NCBI GenBank assembly: GCA_037157565.1
Contig: JAZHRO010000024.1
Span: 14,204,501 to 14,268,500, forward strand
Reading direction: 5' to 3'
DNA: 64,000 nucleotides
Source of the DNA: Thalassia testudinum
Taxonomy: Eukaryota > Streptophyta > Magnoliopsida > Alismatales > Hydrocharitaceae
A program made the position numbers and the translations under genes. Positions 49,248 to 61,035 of the stretch are shown here, piece after piece; within the stretch, counting starts at the first letter, position 1; each line of letters opens with the position of its first letter. Below the pieces are notes generated by a model. The model had not been told where the DNA came from, ran no database searches, and was given only the letters and a program-made list of their open reading frames with translations.

Positions 49248-49796
49248 CACTATAGGAAAAGGCATGTCTGGCGATGGTTCAAAACCCTCGCCAAATGTCT
49301 TAAAATCATCGCCAAATTCTACCACCAAAACGTGCATTGCTACATCTATTTGGCGACGGTGTAAATTATGTATTAATGCTAATTATCCTAAGCCCAGGCT
49401 TGCGAGATCGAGATTGTGCGACGGTAATTGGCTGTCGCTAGTTATGTTTTGGAACGGTTGTAAAAACAACCATTGCTAAATGTCAAGGCAGGAGGTATTC
49501 ATGCGGAGTTGAAAATATTTCTGCGGCGATGAATAACCGTCGCCAATTACTGACATACCATCACCAAATAACCGATCTTGGTGAGAGTGTGATAAGATGG
49601 GAAAATCTATCTTTTAGCACCAGTTACTACCATCGCCAATGTGCGTCAAAACAGTTGCCTTAGTTGATTAATGGGCAAGCATTTAAGGTGGCACCAAAAT
49701 TCAATATCCAGCGGTAGTTTGATAAATGTCGTGGTATCTTAATGCACGATGGGTTTTATTAGAACCGTTGCGAAATTAACTTTTTTTTTTGTAAAG
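49248..49796 (+). mobile_element. Possible mini-CACTA element (non-coding)
   Basis: It starts CACTATAGGAAAAGG and is filled with short subterminal-type repeats in both orientations: GGCGATGG, CATCGCCAAAT, GGCGACGG, CCGTCGCCAA. Near 49781-49793 there is a T-run followed by GTA, as at CACTA 3' ends, but the final TAGTG is not preserved and no 3-bp duplication is visible. Right end approximate. It codes for nothing and would depend on a CACTA transposase. Confidence 0.5.
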
Positions 49797-50637
49797 AAAT
49801 TTCAGTGAAGGTGTATATCTATGCCTGTCAATGTACTATAAAGGTAATGCACTTCACAATTGAATATTAATTGTATAATAAATGCAATTGAAGAAGAAAT
49901 CATTTTATATATAGGGGCAGATCCAGAGAGCATGGTGCCTATAAATTTACGATTAAGCATGTGTTATTGGTCATTATATGACAATCAGATGGTGCATGGT
50001 AATACCATTGATGGAGGTGGAAAATGATTTCATAACATACCTAAGATTGGCAGTTAGAGATATTATACCTAAAAAGTGTAACATAAAATAAACTATCCGC
50101 AACTATGATTACTAAATATAGGTTGGGCAAATTGAAGTAATACGTGTGCTTAAAACGATATGTTAATCAATACAAAATTACGTTCTGAAATTTAAAATGT
50201 ACAAAAGTGCTTTGCAAAACATGAGATATCGTTGCAACAAAATAACAGAGATGATGTAACAACTAAAAATGCAGGTTGTAACAAATATAGGTATACAATG
50301 TAACAGGAGGATATGTTGTTGTAACAAGAATGCAGTACCATTGTAACTGACCAACATGTTACTAGATGTGATAATACAACAAATTAAAAATATCTGTGCA
50401 CGACAAACGTGATCACGATAATGTATTATCGAATGTTGTAATACCGTGAAAATTGTAATACAATGAATAAACAAACATATAAACATACGTGGGCATGAAA
50501 ATAATCGTAAGTGGGCTCCGCATCTTATCTTATAGTAATAAATGAATGTAACACATTAAACACAATTTGGTTGACTTTGTGTCTAAATATTGTTCACTAA
50601 GAAAAAATGTCAAAAAATAGGATACTTATGATTTTCA
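49797..50637 (+). other. AT-rich stretch with recurrent TGTAACA motifs
   Basis: No gene is seen. Between about 50230 and 50470 the string TGTAACA or TGTTAC recurs at irregular spacing. This may be an older, more decayed part of the array at 50638-51200 or a neighbouring piece of the same element. Confidence 0.4.
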
Positions 50638-51200
50638 TGTGTTACAAAATTTTTGTTTTACGTATTACAAACAAATTCGGGGGTGGCTATCTTTCACTGA
50701 GATCTGCTCCATTTAAAATTGTTGTATTACAGACTATTGATATGTGGTAATATAAGTACATACATGAGTAGTTATCTTTCTGTGATTACACTATGGATAT
50801 GTGTATGCGTAATCCTGGTGTAATACAACGAATACATTTTACACAATCATAAATGTACCAAATTTGATTGCTGCTAATTTGAAAGCGTTGTGTTATAGAA
50901 GTTGTGATTTGTGTATTACAAATACACTCGCGAGTGAAAATCTTTACCCGCGTACTTCTTCATTGAAGCTATTGTTTTACAAAACTATTGATCTAACGTA
51001 TTACAAACAAAAAAATGAGTTCTTATCTCTTTGTGAGAAAAAGCTACGTTCAAATTAATGTGTTACAAAACTTTTAATTGAAAGTATTACAAAATCATCA
51101 CGAATATTAATCCCTCTATAGAACCAATATGTTACAAGAAATTGATAACATAGCAAGGAGACATAATTTATGTAGAATTCAAAACGACGTATTGAGGTAA
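50638..51200 (+). repeat. Diverged tandem array of about 84-bp units
   Basis: Units begin with TGTTACAAAA or TGTATTACA near 50638, 50721, 50804, 50888, 50972, 51059 and 51129. Spacing is 83, 83, 84, 84, 87 and 70 bases. Inside each unit a second GTATTACAAA, a TATCTTT block and an AAATT end recur in order. Identity between units is low, so it is old. The unit matches no satellite that I recognise. Confidence 0.6.
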
Positions 51201-51607
51201 CATAATAGCTTATTAACATTATTGTATTCGAATTCATGCAATACAACTACATGAGTGCCAATGTTGAAATATATGTTATCTAAAATAATATTATGATAAA
51301 GGGGTTTCAAAACACTTATTGTACATATATACATACCATTACTTAGAAGAATGGTCTCATCTGGCTTTCAAAAGGTGAATCCGTGAAGAACCAAAATGAA
51401 GCCACAAAAATAACGAAGAGTACGAGAGTGTATGATACAAATAAAAGATGATGCAGACAAAAAATATTAAAACAAGCAAATTTAGCAACAAATTAATGTA
51501 ACAAACTATGCATAAATTAAGGGATACATATTTACTTTTTAAATTTACGTATCAAATATGTAACGATAGTTTTCTAAAAATGTTGTAGACCACTTCTGTG
51601 ATACGAG

Positions 51608-52060
51608 CACTACTAGAAAAATAGGATATGTCGTCGGTTAGTTGCTGTCAGTCAATAACATCGACGATAATAATATTTTTATCGTCGCTTACTTAACTAA
51701 GCGACGGTGAAGGCCTGTACTCGACCAACCACCGTTTAAGAAAAGCGATTTGACGTGCGGTTGTAGTTAATATTCACCATCGCTCTAGAAACCGACGGAA
51801 AATATATTTTTGCCGACGATTAGTGTAATAAGCGACGGCGAAATGTCAGTTTAAATTTTCCACGGAATGTTTGGGAATAAAGGAGGGGAGACATAATTTA
51901 CCATTTACCGACGATTTCTTATATAACCGACGGTAAATGTCGGTTAAGTGGGCGGTTAAAATTTTCAGCCAAAATTTGGGCGCGATAGGTGGGAGCTTTT
52001 AATTTATCCTTTTCCGTCGGTTTCTAATATAACCGACGGCAAAGGTCTGTTAAACATATT
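51608..52060 (+). repeat. 5' terminal and subterminal repeats of the CACTA element
   Basis: The terminal CACTAC motif is followed by repeats in both orientations such as CGTCGGTT, CGACGATAA, AAGCGACGG, AACCGACGG and CCGTCGGTTTC. In CACTA elements these short repeats bind the TNP1-type protein, which holds the ends for transposition. Matching repeats stand at 61305-61722 in opposite order. Confidence 0.85.
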
Positions 52061-53149
52061 CCTACACAGAGCCCTCTCCTCCCCCATCACACATTCAATC
52101 GTCGTCGCCCCCTCTCTAAACCCTCACCGCCAGATCTCCTCGTCGACGCCCCTCCTCCTCAAGTAACTCCTCCTTATCCTCCTCCTTGTCTTCATCATCC
52201 TCCTCCTCGCACCCTCCTCCTCCACGCCAGTCGTTCTCCTCCTCCTACCCCCGTCGCCTCGCCTCCTGTTGCCCCTTTCTTCCCCCTAGACTCCTCCTCC
52301 CAAACCCCCTCCTCCTCCTCCTCCTCCTCCCCCTCCTGCCATCCTCCTCGTCCTCCATGACCCCTCCTGCCAGCGTCCTCCTTCACCCCCAACCCCCTCC
52401 TGCCAGCCTCCTCCTCCACCGTGCCCTCCTCCAGCCGCCCCTCCTCCCAGACCCCCTCCTATCGACCTCATCCTCCACCCTACCCCACTCCTGCAGGCCT
52501 CCTCCACCCTACCGCCCCTCCTCCTCCAAACCGACCCCCCCTCCCCCTCCTCCCCCTCCTACCGTTGCCCTCCTCCTCCTTGACCCCTCCAACAGCCTCC
52601 CCTTCCTGCTCGACCTCCTCCTACCCCCCCTCCTCCTCCCCAACCCCTCCTCATCTTGCTACTATGCCTTCCCCCATCCTCCTCTCCTCCTTCCTGCCAC
52701 CCTCCTCTTCATCTCCTTCTCATCTTCCTTTCCTAATTATATCAAATTAAAATGTTAAGTTATTAATAACATGATGATTGATTATTTAATTTATTTTGCA
52801 CTATTGAATTTATAGGTTGTTAGTGATGATCACGCTCAGTCTCGCTCAGAAGCTACAATACATCGGAGGTATAATTTCATTTCTTTAAATTTATTTTTAT
52901 GATATTTTAGGACTATATTAGATGTGGGGTATGCCCACATAAGTTACTTGTATGATTTATTGTGAATGTGGGGTGTGTCCACTTGTTTGATTGAATGAAA
53001 TTTAATGTGGGGTGTGCCCACTTTTATTATGAGTATTATTTTGCTATGCAGGTTTATAGAAAACTGAAAATATAAGGGGAAATTCTATCAAATTTTTTTC
53101 AAAATTATTTTAATGTTTAGTTGGGATTAATATATGTTGTTTAGGTTTG
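52061..53149 (+). other. Pyrimidine-rich leader and non-coding CACTA DNA
   Basis: 52140-52720 is a CTCCTC low-complexity tract. It gives long but meaningless Pro/Ser/Leu-rich frames (for example 52186-52758). By position it is the transcript leader downstream of the subterminal promoter. 52760-53149 is AT-rich with GTGGGGTGTGCCCAC-like short repeats around 52924-53020; I see no gene in it. Confidence 0.5.
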
Positions 53150-53360
53150 GTATTAGGTTGTGTATATGGTGCTTGGCCTAGGGTTTTAGGATTTGAGTTC
53201 GAAGAGGGTTATGGTGGTTGGGTTGGGCTAGGGTTTAGACATTTGGTTTGGGTCAGGGTTAGGGTTTTATGATTTAATAAGGGTTTGGGTCAGGGTTAGG
53301 GTTTTCGCTTGCTCTCGCCCTTGGTTTGCATGTTTAGTTTAGGTTAGGGTTTAGGATTAT
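53150..53360 (+). repeat. Telomere-like degenerate TTTAGGG tract
   Basis: Strings such as CTAGGGTTTAG, GGTTAGGGTTTT (twice), GTTAGGGTTTAGGA and GGGTTTGGGTCAGGG recur over 200 bases. They are degenerate versions of the plant telomere repeat TTTAGGG. It lies in a non-coding part of the CACTA element upstream of TNP2. Confidence 0.55.
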
Positions 53361-53775
53361 AATTATAATTTATTATTTAATTAATTTTACTTTTGAAATT
53401 GCAGGTTATCAGTGTTAGGTACACTCGAAGGCTTCGGTAGTTTGAGGTATATATATATACATTCAATCTTTTTAATTTCATTGAATGATATTGTAGTTCT
53501 GTTTAATGTTTAAATTAGTTATTGTTTAGATGCACACACTTGCGAAAGAAAATATATGCACGCGAGGCCAAACATTAGGTATTCTAACCCCTAGGGTAAA
53601 AGTACTCCGAGTCAAATTATGTCCAAATTACTCGCCCGTCGAGACTTATGATCATGTTATACGGACAATACAGGAAGTGTATGTATACCTCACTTACATG
53701 CATGATGTGTTGTCTTTATAGCATACCATAAGACTCGATCAACTTTAATTCAGTGAAGTACTGAACTAAAGAAGG

Positions 53776-54041
53776 TCCTTAAAGATTTGATGATAACTTA
53801 GTTTTATTCGTTACATGTAATCATGTGCGGTGAAATTTCCGTTGCTTATTCCTACTCTTCTCCGATATACCAACTAATCTTATCTAGTTTTTTGTGGTGC
53901 CCTTAATTGGGTGTTAAAGGAAATCTAACTAAGGTTAGTATTGGGGGTATGCTGGAGAAGTAAGAGAAGATGCTGCCAAATTTCGCTGCACTAAGGTTAC
54001 ACGTAATGAGCAAAACTAAGTTATCATCAAATCTTTGAGGA
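53776..54041 (+). repeat. 266-bp foldback, MITE-like or hairpin-RNA-like
   Basis: The left arm starts TCCTTAAAGATTTGATGATA and the right arm is its near-exact reverse complement, ending in CATCAAATCTTTGAGGA. Complementarity continues inward (AAATTTCCGTTGC against GCAGCGAAATTT; TCTTCTCCGATATACC against GGTATGCTGGAGAAG) to a loop of some 20-40 bases near 53890-53930. Most mismatches are transitions. No clear target duplication flanks it, so it could be a MITE that lost its flanks or an inverted duplication arising in place. Confidence 0.75.
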
Positions 54042-54146
54042 TGGGCTATAAAGTGAAAATCTTATTCAACATACACATCATTTGGTCATTTCCCTTCCTA
54101 ATAAGTGATTTGTTTACATTAAATTTTAGGTTATAATGGATAAATC

Positions 54147-55904
54147 TTGGATTGGATTGCAGGCTCAGATTACACCAGATATAAGGATGGAGTAATTTCA
54201 TTCCTAGATTGGGCCTTTCTTGACGATAGGAAGATATTTAGGCGAGGAGGTCAACTAGATAATATCTTTTGCCCATGCAGAAGATGTTTAAATAGTTCCT
54301 TACATGATCGTAATACTATGCTTGCGCACTACATTTGTAATGGGTGGTGGTAGCATTACATTATTTGGGTAGCTCATGGAGAGGACTTGGATGAGAAAGT
54401 CATAAATAATGAGAATACTATTGACCAAGAGATTGACGAGAGCATAGCTGATAGCGGAGGTGAAGAAATAAAAGAAATGTCAAACGAGATGAAATCAAGA
54501 GAGGATATAAATATAGACGAGGAAGATTCATTCAGTTGTGATCCGTTCTATGATGATGTTAAGGCGGCTGAGGATCCTATTGCTCCTGGTGTTACGAAAA
54601 TATCAAAGTTATCATTTTTGTTAAAGATGTTTCAACTGAAGGTTATGAATAGAGCTAGTGCTAAATTCATGACAGAAATACTTCAGTTTATTGCTGAGCT
54701 GTTGAATAACCCTTATGGTTTTTCGGCTTCATGGTATGAGGCAAGGAAATAGATTTGTAAGCTTGGCTTGGATTGTTAGAAAATTGATTCATGTTCAAAT
54801 GACTGCATTTTTTTCAGAAATGGATTTGCAAATTTGAGTAATTGTGCCAAATGTGGAAATGAGAGATATAAGGAAGGTAAAAATGAAAATAAGAGGAAAC
54901 AACCTCAAAAAGTTCTTCATTACTTTCCACTGACACCTAGGCTTCAACACTTTTTTATATCAACTAAAATTGCACAGTTGATGACATGGCACCAGGATTG
55001 TAAATCTCAAAATAGAAGAATACGTCATCCTACTGATTCAGAGGAGTGGAAAAGATATGACGAAAGAAATAATTTATTCACTTTAGAAGTAACATGTAGT
55101 TAGGTCTTGCAAGAGATTGATTCAATCCATTTAAGAGTATGTATTCGTCGTACTCTATATGGCCAGTGGTAATGGTCACTTATAACTTACCTCCCTAGTT
55201 GTGTATGAGATCGTCATTCATGATGCTGACCCTATTAATCCCCGGTCCAAAACAACCAGGAAATGCAATAGATGTTTATCTCCTGTCATTAATCGATGAA
55301 CTAAAATAGTTGTGGTACACCGGCATGAAAACGTATGATGCAGAAAAGAAAAATTTTACAATATGCATGCAGCATTGTTGTAGACCATAAATGACTTCCC
55401 AACGTATGCAAATTTGTCAGGTTGGAGTACTAAAGGAAAGTTTGCTTGCCCAATCTGTATGAAAGATAGTCATCACCTACGATTACCGGAAAGTAAGAAA
55501 TTATGTTACTTAGGACATCGCAGATTTCTACCTATTAAACATAGATGGTGAAAGTCATAGTTCAGGAGTAAATTTGATGGCAGGACATGTCGGTATTCAA
55601 ACAAAAATCTAAAGAATAAACTTAGTACAGATTCTATCAGGTTGCCGGGTCAGGTTATAAAGGAGAGATTACAAGAAATAGGTAAGATACGGTTGGGTCG
55701 ACCATTCAAACAAGACCAGAAAGCCTCGTGGAATTCTTGATTTCAAAAGAGAAGCATTTTCTTTATGGAGCTGCCGTATTGGAAAGATCTTACAATAAGT
55801 CATAATTTAGATGTTATGCACATCAGAAAAAATGTGATGGATAACATCTTAGACATATTAAATTTAAATTTTGCCCAAGAAATCAGACCTAATTCTTTTA
55901 TAAA
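54147..55904 (+). pseudogene. TNP2 transposase of the CACTA element (broken, 3' truncated)
   Basis: The N-terminus (54147-54353) matches the transposase-associated domain: MDWI...Y..GV..FL..AF, then CPCRRCLN and H...GW. An acidic linker follows (54387-54600). 54834-55103 holds CAKCGNERYKEG, KVLHYFPLTPRLQHFF, MTWHQD and RHPTDSEEWKRYDE, typical of the TNP2 core. Further decayed pieces encode LPPWLCM-like, PLIPGPKQPGNAIDVYL-like and MHIRKNVMDNIL-like motifs up to about 55860. At least six frame or stop breaks occur. The C-terminus is absent, replaced by the LTR fragment that follows. Confidence 0.85.
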
Positions 55905-57778
55905 TAGTATATAGTTTTTGCTATGGACTAGCAAAAGATAAGCATAGGGGTGTGATGTGCATACATCTGAATAGCCAAAAATGTTTATTAATGCATGTTC
56001 CTAGTATCATATTAGCATCACTCATTGTAAATGTTGCATAACATGCTTCATCATGCATTTAGGTCAAATTGTATAAATTGTATAGTAATTTCCTCTTTTT
56101 GGTGGCCAGGGACAGGCTGACTTTTAATCGAGGCCTTGGATTAAAGATCCAACCAAATAGATCTAATCAGGGCGACGATTGGAGTTCAATGACTCTAAAA
56201 TCGCCCCGATAGAACTTCCGTAACATCAGATATAATTTGAGGAAAATCAGAGATCAAGGACCAAGATGGTGTCAATCCACACTTCAGATGACTAATCCAA
56301 CCACACGGATGGGTTCGGATCAACGATTGCAGCCCAACGGTGTGAAAATTGATCCAATCCGACATCTGTGGCACCATCTACAACACATAGAAGATGGACT
56401 GCCAAGATGGCACCATGTGGTGCCATCTCAACCATCCAATCCAGCCCAAGACACGTGCATCACCTCTTCATGTGTTGATCAACGCCTCTCAGTCATTGGA
56501 TCATCGATCCAACGGCTGAGATTCGATCTCAGACCAGCGCCCTCACCATTTAAGCTAAAGAGAACGCATTCTTGACTGTCAGATTGAGATCCAACGGTCC
56601 AAATCACTTGGTGCACGAGCGGTCTCCTCGCCAATCCACGCACACAGTGCAATGAATAAGGCGTTCATTTGCCTTTGGACGTAGGATCGAATCCCAATGC
56701 CGCCTCTCTTGAGTGCGGATCCAATTTCAATCAGAACCATCCGATCTCATGTGGACGGCTCTAATTCATCCATGTCATGCGCTCAAAGGCTGAAGGAAGC
56801 GTCGCACGTGCTTTTGAACGCGCGATCATACATGCTGAAGGCACGGGCGCGATGGCGTTTAAGTAGTCCGATCTCTTGATCAAACAGCTAAAATCGTGAG
56901 AACGTGCATGAGCCGTCTGCGCAGAGAAGAAGAAGAGGCACGCAGAGAAGAAGAAGAGCCGTTTGGTCCCACATTCAAGCCTTTAGTAACGGATAAATTC
57001 GTCACTAAAGACCTGACATTAATGTTTTGATGTTAACATGACTTAATTGCACCCTCAAACCTCACCTATAAAAGGACCTACGCCCTCCACTTCTTCTTCA
57101 TCCCTTCCTTTCTTCTCTCACCCCCTCCAAAGCTCTAAGAGCTTATCCTAAACCCGGATGCTCCATTAGAGTTAAACTTAGAATTTTTCCACCTTCTCCC
57201 TCCTTCGTGGAGCATCCCACGGTTGTCCTCTTACTCCATTCGGGAAGTGGATCCCGCGACGATGACGTCCTACCTCACCCCCGGTTCTTTCGGCTTTGTT
57301 CTCCTTCTTCCTGCTTCGACCTCCGTCTTCCAGGCGTCACCCCATCCGGCTCGTTCTCCAAGCAATCGTTGAGGAGGATATTTCTCTCTCCATTCTCTTT
57401 ACCGCTTTCTAGAGTAGATTTACTGCTTTCTAGCATAGATTTTCTGCTTTCTAGTTGTAATGATTAGTATAATAAACAGCATTTGATGATGAAATCCATG
57501 TTTATTCTACCCCTCTTTTGTATTTATTTATAATATTCTCTCTCTCTCTTCTATTTATTATTTGTTAAATAGATAGTTAAGTTTTCGACCAGCTAATCTA
57601 TTTCGTGGCAAATAAAACAAACGCGTATTTTGAATCAAACGTTCGCCTCCCTGCGTTCGACCCGAAATTCTTTCGAGTTTCAGTAAATTTATCTGTTGAC
57701 GGATTTCTTCGCAAATCATACTACGACGATGGGTTTTTCAAAATCCAATCCTTTTTGTGACGATCCTCCGACATAACA
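55905..57778 (+). repeat. 3' end and LTR of an Athila/Tat element related to B
   Basis: 55921-55952 is a polypurine-tract region (GGACTAGCAAAAG, ATAAGCATAGGGGTG) nearly the same as element B's. The LTR starts at 55953 (TGATGTGCATACATC), has TATAAAA at 57067-57073, and ends near 57778 in ACGACGATGGG...ACATAACA. It aligns with B's LTRs in reverse orientation. A 5'-truncated element, not a solo LTR, because internal sequence precedes it. No target duplication was found and host TNP2 sequence is missing at the junction, so a deletion accompanied or followed insertion. Confidence 0.75.
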
Positions 57779-58117
57779 AATATCAACGAGGTCAGCCACA
57801 GTAAGGCTGCAGCTGAGGGTGCTCATAAGTGGATTCATCAGTCATATCAGGAAAAACACGCAAGTTTCCTAAACTCAAAAAAAATATATATATATATATT
57901 ATAATAATATTTTTTAATACATTTAGGATCAAATGATACAATTAGTACATCCCCCCACTAATGATACCTCTAAGAGCGTCCAACAGCCTTTAGATGTAGA
58001 GAAGGCATTTAGGACAGTGATGCCACCGGACCATGGTCGTTTTGTTTGTAGTGCGGGGAGGGCATACACGTTATCTACCTGGTATGGAAGGAAAGGTGCC
58101 GTCTCAACTACTGTCGT
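57779..58117 (+). pseudogene. TNP1-like gene of the CACTA element, upstream part
   Basis: Downstream of the LTR fragment the CACTA resumes with a SHSKAAAEGAHKWIHQSYQEKHA-like stretch, an intron-like AT-rich gap and an open stretch with KAFRTVMPPDHGRFVCSAG and STWYGRKG. It leads in frame, over the solo LTR at 58118-60863, into a coiled-coil segment. TNP1-type proteins bind CACTA subterminal repeats; the assignment rests on position and the coiled coil. Confidence 0.55.
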
Positions 58118-60863
58118 TGATGGGAACACTATCATGAGCCCTAACTAGCTCATTTTGACCCAATGAAGAGAATAAATGCTCCTACATAACCAACTGAAGA
58201 TCATAATTCAATGCATAACCTTTATGAGAGAAACATAAGAAACAAGGGGTAAAACTGTAATTTTACCAATGCAGTACAACAATGGGTTTTCTCAAGGGCT
58301 AAACAAAGGTCAAATGATCTTAATAAGATAACAAGTGGGTTGGATTAGACAGAAAAGGGTTTGTACATGTTCTGTGAATTAAATGATTCCTTGAAACCCT
58401 AAAAACAGACCCACTTAATTAACCAGGATTCTAGTCATGATAAAATTCGCTTAAACCCTCTAAAAATCATAGAAAAATATTCTCTAGGGTTTAGCACCTT
58501 CAATTTGACCATTAAAACCCATCTTGACCTAGAATGGAGTCTTAGACAGATATTTACCCTAATTTAGGTTTTTGTATAAATTACCCAGTCAAACACGGTC
58601 AAAACCAAAATCCAACTTCACCATTGGATTCCTTAGGTCTAAATCAGGTTTGTACTAAAATTTGGATCTAAACTGAGTTTGCCTTGACCTAGTTTGCAAA
58701 AAGGTCCTGTCTGATTACATTTCTACCCCTAACTTTCAAAAACCTTCCATTTTACACCCTAGCTTCTTCATCTTCTTCACAAGTAGGTCCCTCCACTATT
58801 ATCGCGGAGGAAACCTACTCCGGCGACCTTTGACAGGGAATATCTCTTTGATTTCTCAGAGAATCTATTCCAAATGTGGAAGGGAGATCCTCTGAGAAAT
58901 TCCTTCCAGTATGAACCCATCTTTGAGATCTGATTCCCTCCCAATCTCTCATGTGAACGCATGAGAGATTTGGGTATCCTAACAAGCTCCCATCTTCGAC
59001 GACCTTCCAAGCTTGGGAAGCTTGCTTCTCAAGCCCTAACCGCCCTTCAGAGCCCTATTTAAAAAAGTCCAGATCACATCGACTTCTCCACGCTTGAGTT
59101 CAGCCGCAAATACTTTCAATTCTTCTCTTCCCCTCATGGCCGAAGGCTCCTCGACGTCCAACAACCTTTCCTGCCCTTTCTCGTCGTCTGACCGCCATAC
59201 CTGCGATGGATTGCTCCTCCTTGCTCTCATATGCGTCTCGTCATACCAGCAAACGCCACTCCCTCTTCATCCTCGTTGTTCCCACCTCACCGGAGCCACC
59301 TTCATCTCCGACGTCGACCACACCAGACCCGGCGCCCTCGCTCACCCCTTCATCCCTTAACGCCCTAGCTAAGTTCCCTGTTCCCTCTATTTTCTTCCCC
59401 TCTCTCTATTTCCCAAAACCAACCACCAACGCCCCTCGCACCTTCATCTCCATCTCCGGCCATCACCTCCGGCAAGGCCATCCCACCTCCATAGGCCACC
59501 AAAACCCTCGCCGACAAGCCCACGACCACCACCACATTTCATTGAGCACTTCCCCTCACTTTACTCACCGCGCCACTCACCCAAATCACCCCCCGAACAC
59601 ACCCACTCACACGCACACAGTCTACCCTAGGCACACACCCACGGTCACTGCCACACCACACCACCACCCCCAGCACATCCGCCGTGCTCCGGCGGACTTC
59701 CCTGAGCGTTTTGACGTGGCCGCGAGACCATTCTACTGATTTCAGGTTACAGGCCATTGGCAAGCAAGCTTGAAGCTTTCTTGAGGCTGCCCTAGGTGCT
59801 GCTGTCCCAGGTTGCTGTCCTAGGCTGTGCGGAAGTCTCTTGCGCACACACCTAGGCCTTCAATTTGAGTCGAGAGCCTTCGCAGCAGCTGCAATTGGAA
59901 GATCAATCTCTGCTACAGGCACGCGAGAAAAGGAGGCGTGGATAGTCCAATCTCGAAAACGAAGAGGCGCCCGCACCTGAATAAAATGCAAAAGTGTTGT
60001 AAGCTGTTCACCTCAGTACCACGAGGTGAGGTCCCTCTCACCCACACCTGGTCTCATCCATGAAACTACCTCCGTTGACCTGGCTGACCCGACTCGACCT
60101 GCACTCCTCACTCACCACCACACGATGGTGAGCCTGGACCCGGGTATGCGCTAGATCCAATTACCCAAATACATGTGTGGCTCTGGAAGAACAGATCCTA
60201 AGAGAGAAAGAGAGGAGTACCATGCGGGTAGGGGGAGGGTTTTACTACAGGGATCTTTGGCTGACACGTAGCAAATTGTGAGGAGGAAGAGGAGGCCAAG
60301 GTTGAAGGTAGAAGGAAGAAGAAGAAGAATAAGAAGAGGCCAGAGCAGCAGCTAAAGAGAAAGAGAAGGATCGCAGAAGAAGAAGAAGAAGAGGAAGCCA
60401 GAAGCTGAAGAAGAGAAGGACCTCAGAGAAAGCTAAAGACAGAGAAGAAGAAGAGAAGAAGAAGAGGTGAAGGCTTGAAGAGAACAACAGAGACAAAGAC
60501 AGAGAAGAAGAACACAAGACAAGGAAGAATTAGACACTTTAGGTCGTCTGATTCCTTCATCAGACGACAGATTCTAGTTCTCATTACATATTCATACATT
60601 GAGTTATTTGGTGATATTGTAGGAGTATTTGGTAATCTACATCACCATTTTACTCCCATACTTTCGCACATTGCTACTGCTATTATTGCAATTTCTTTCA
60701 GTTTGAATTGTGATCTAGATTTTTAAATACCAATTTGCTCCCTGTGTTCGACCTCAGAAACCTATTCGAGTAATAAAAATTATATTTGTTTTCAAAGCGA
60801 TTTCGACTATACTGCAACAAGACACTTTTAAACCTTACGATCTCGCTTTGCAACTAAAACAGT
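58118..60863 (+). repeat. Family D solo LTR, copy 3, inside the CACTA element (2,746 bp)
   Basis: It starts TGATGGGAACACTATCATGA and ends GCAACTAAAACA. Perfect 5-bp target duplications GTCGT lie at 58113-58117 and 60864-60868. The host reading frame continues across the site. It has a TATTTAAA box near 59058, a C-rich leader (open stretches at 59206-59739 are not genes) and a 10-bp perfect hairpin GTCGTCTGAT/ATCAGACGAC at 60543-60568. This copy gives the cleanest definition of the family. Confidence 0.9.
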
Positions 60864-61035
60864 CGTCGATCAATTGCATAAAAAGATTGACACATTACAG
60901 AGACGAGAGGAGGAGAGGGAGAAGAGAGAGGTAGAGATGAATAATAAGATGAGTGCCATGGATGATAAGCTTCAAACGCTTATACGCCATCTTTAGAAGA
61001 AGGGTCAGTTAGAGCATCTGTCTTCTACAAATCCC
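60864..61035 (+). pseudogene. Coiled-coil C-terminus of the CACTA TNP1-like gene
   Basis: The frame gives a charged heptad-like helix (IDTLQRREEEREKREVEM, then NNKMSAMDDKLQTL) ending at a stop at 60994-60996, followed by decayed sequence. Coiled coils mediate dimerisation of TNP1-type proteins. It continues the frame broken at 58117 by the LTR. Confidence 0.6.

Noticed and set aside
52186..52758. 190-codon Pro/Ser/Leu-rich open frame
   Set aside because: It is a translation of a CTCCTC low-complexity tract in the CACTA leader; other frames are open over the same tract and there is no domain.
59206..59739. 177-codon open frame
   Set aside because: It lies in the C-rich leader of family D LTR copy 3, and the corresponding positions of the other copies are not conserved as protein.
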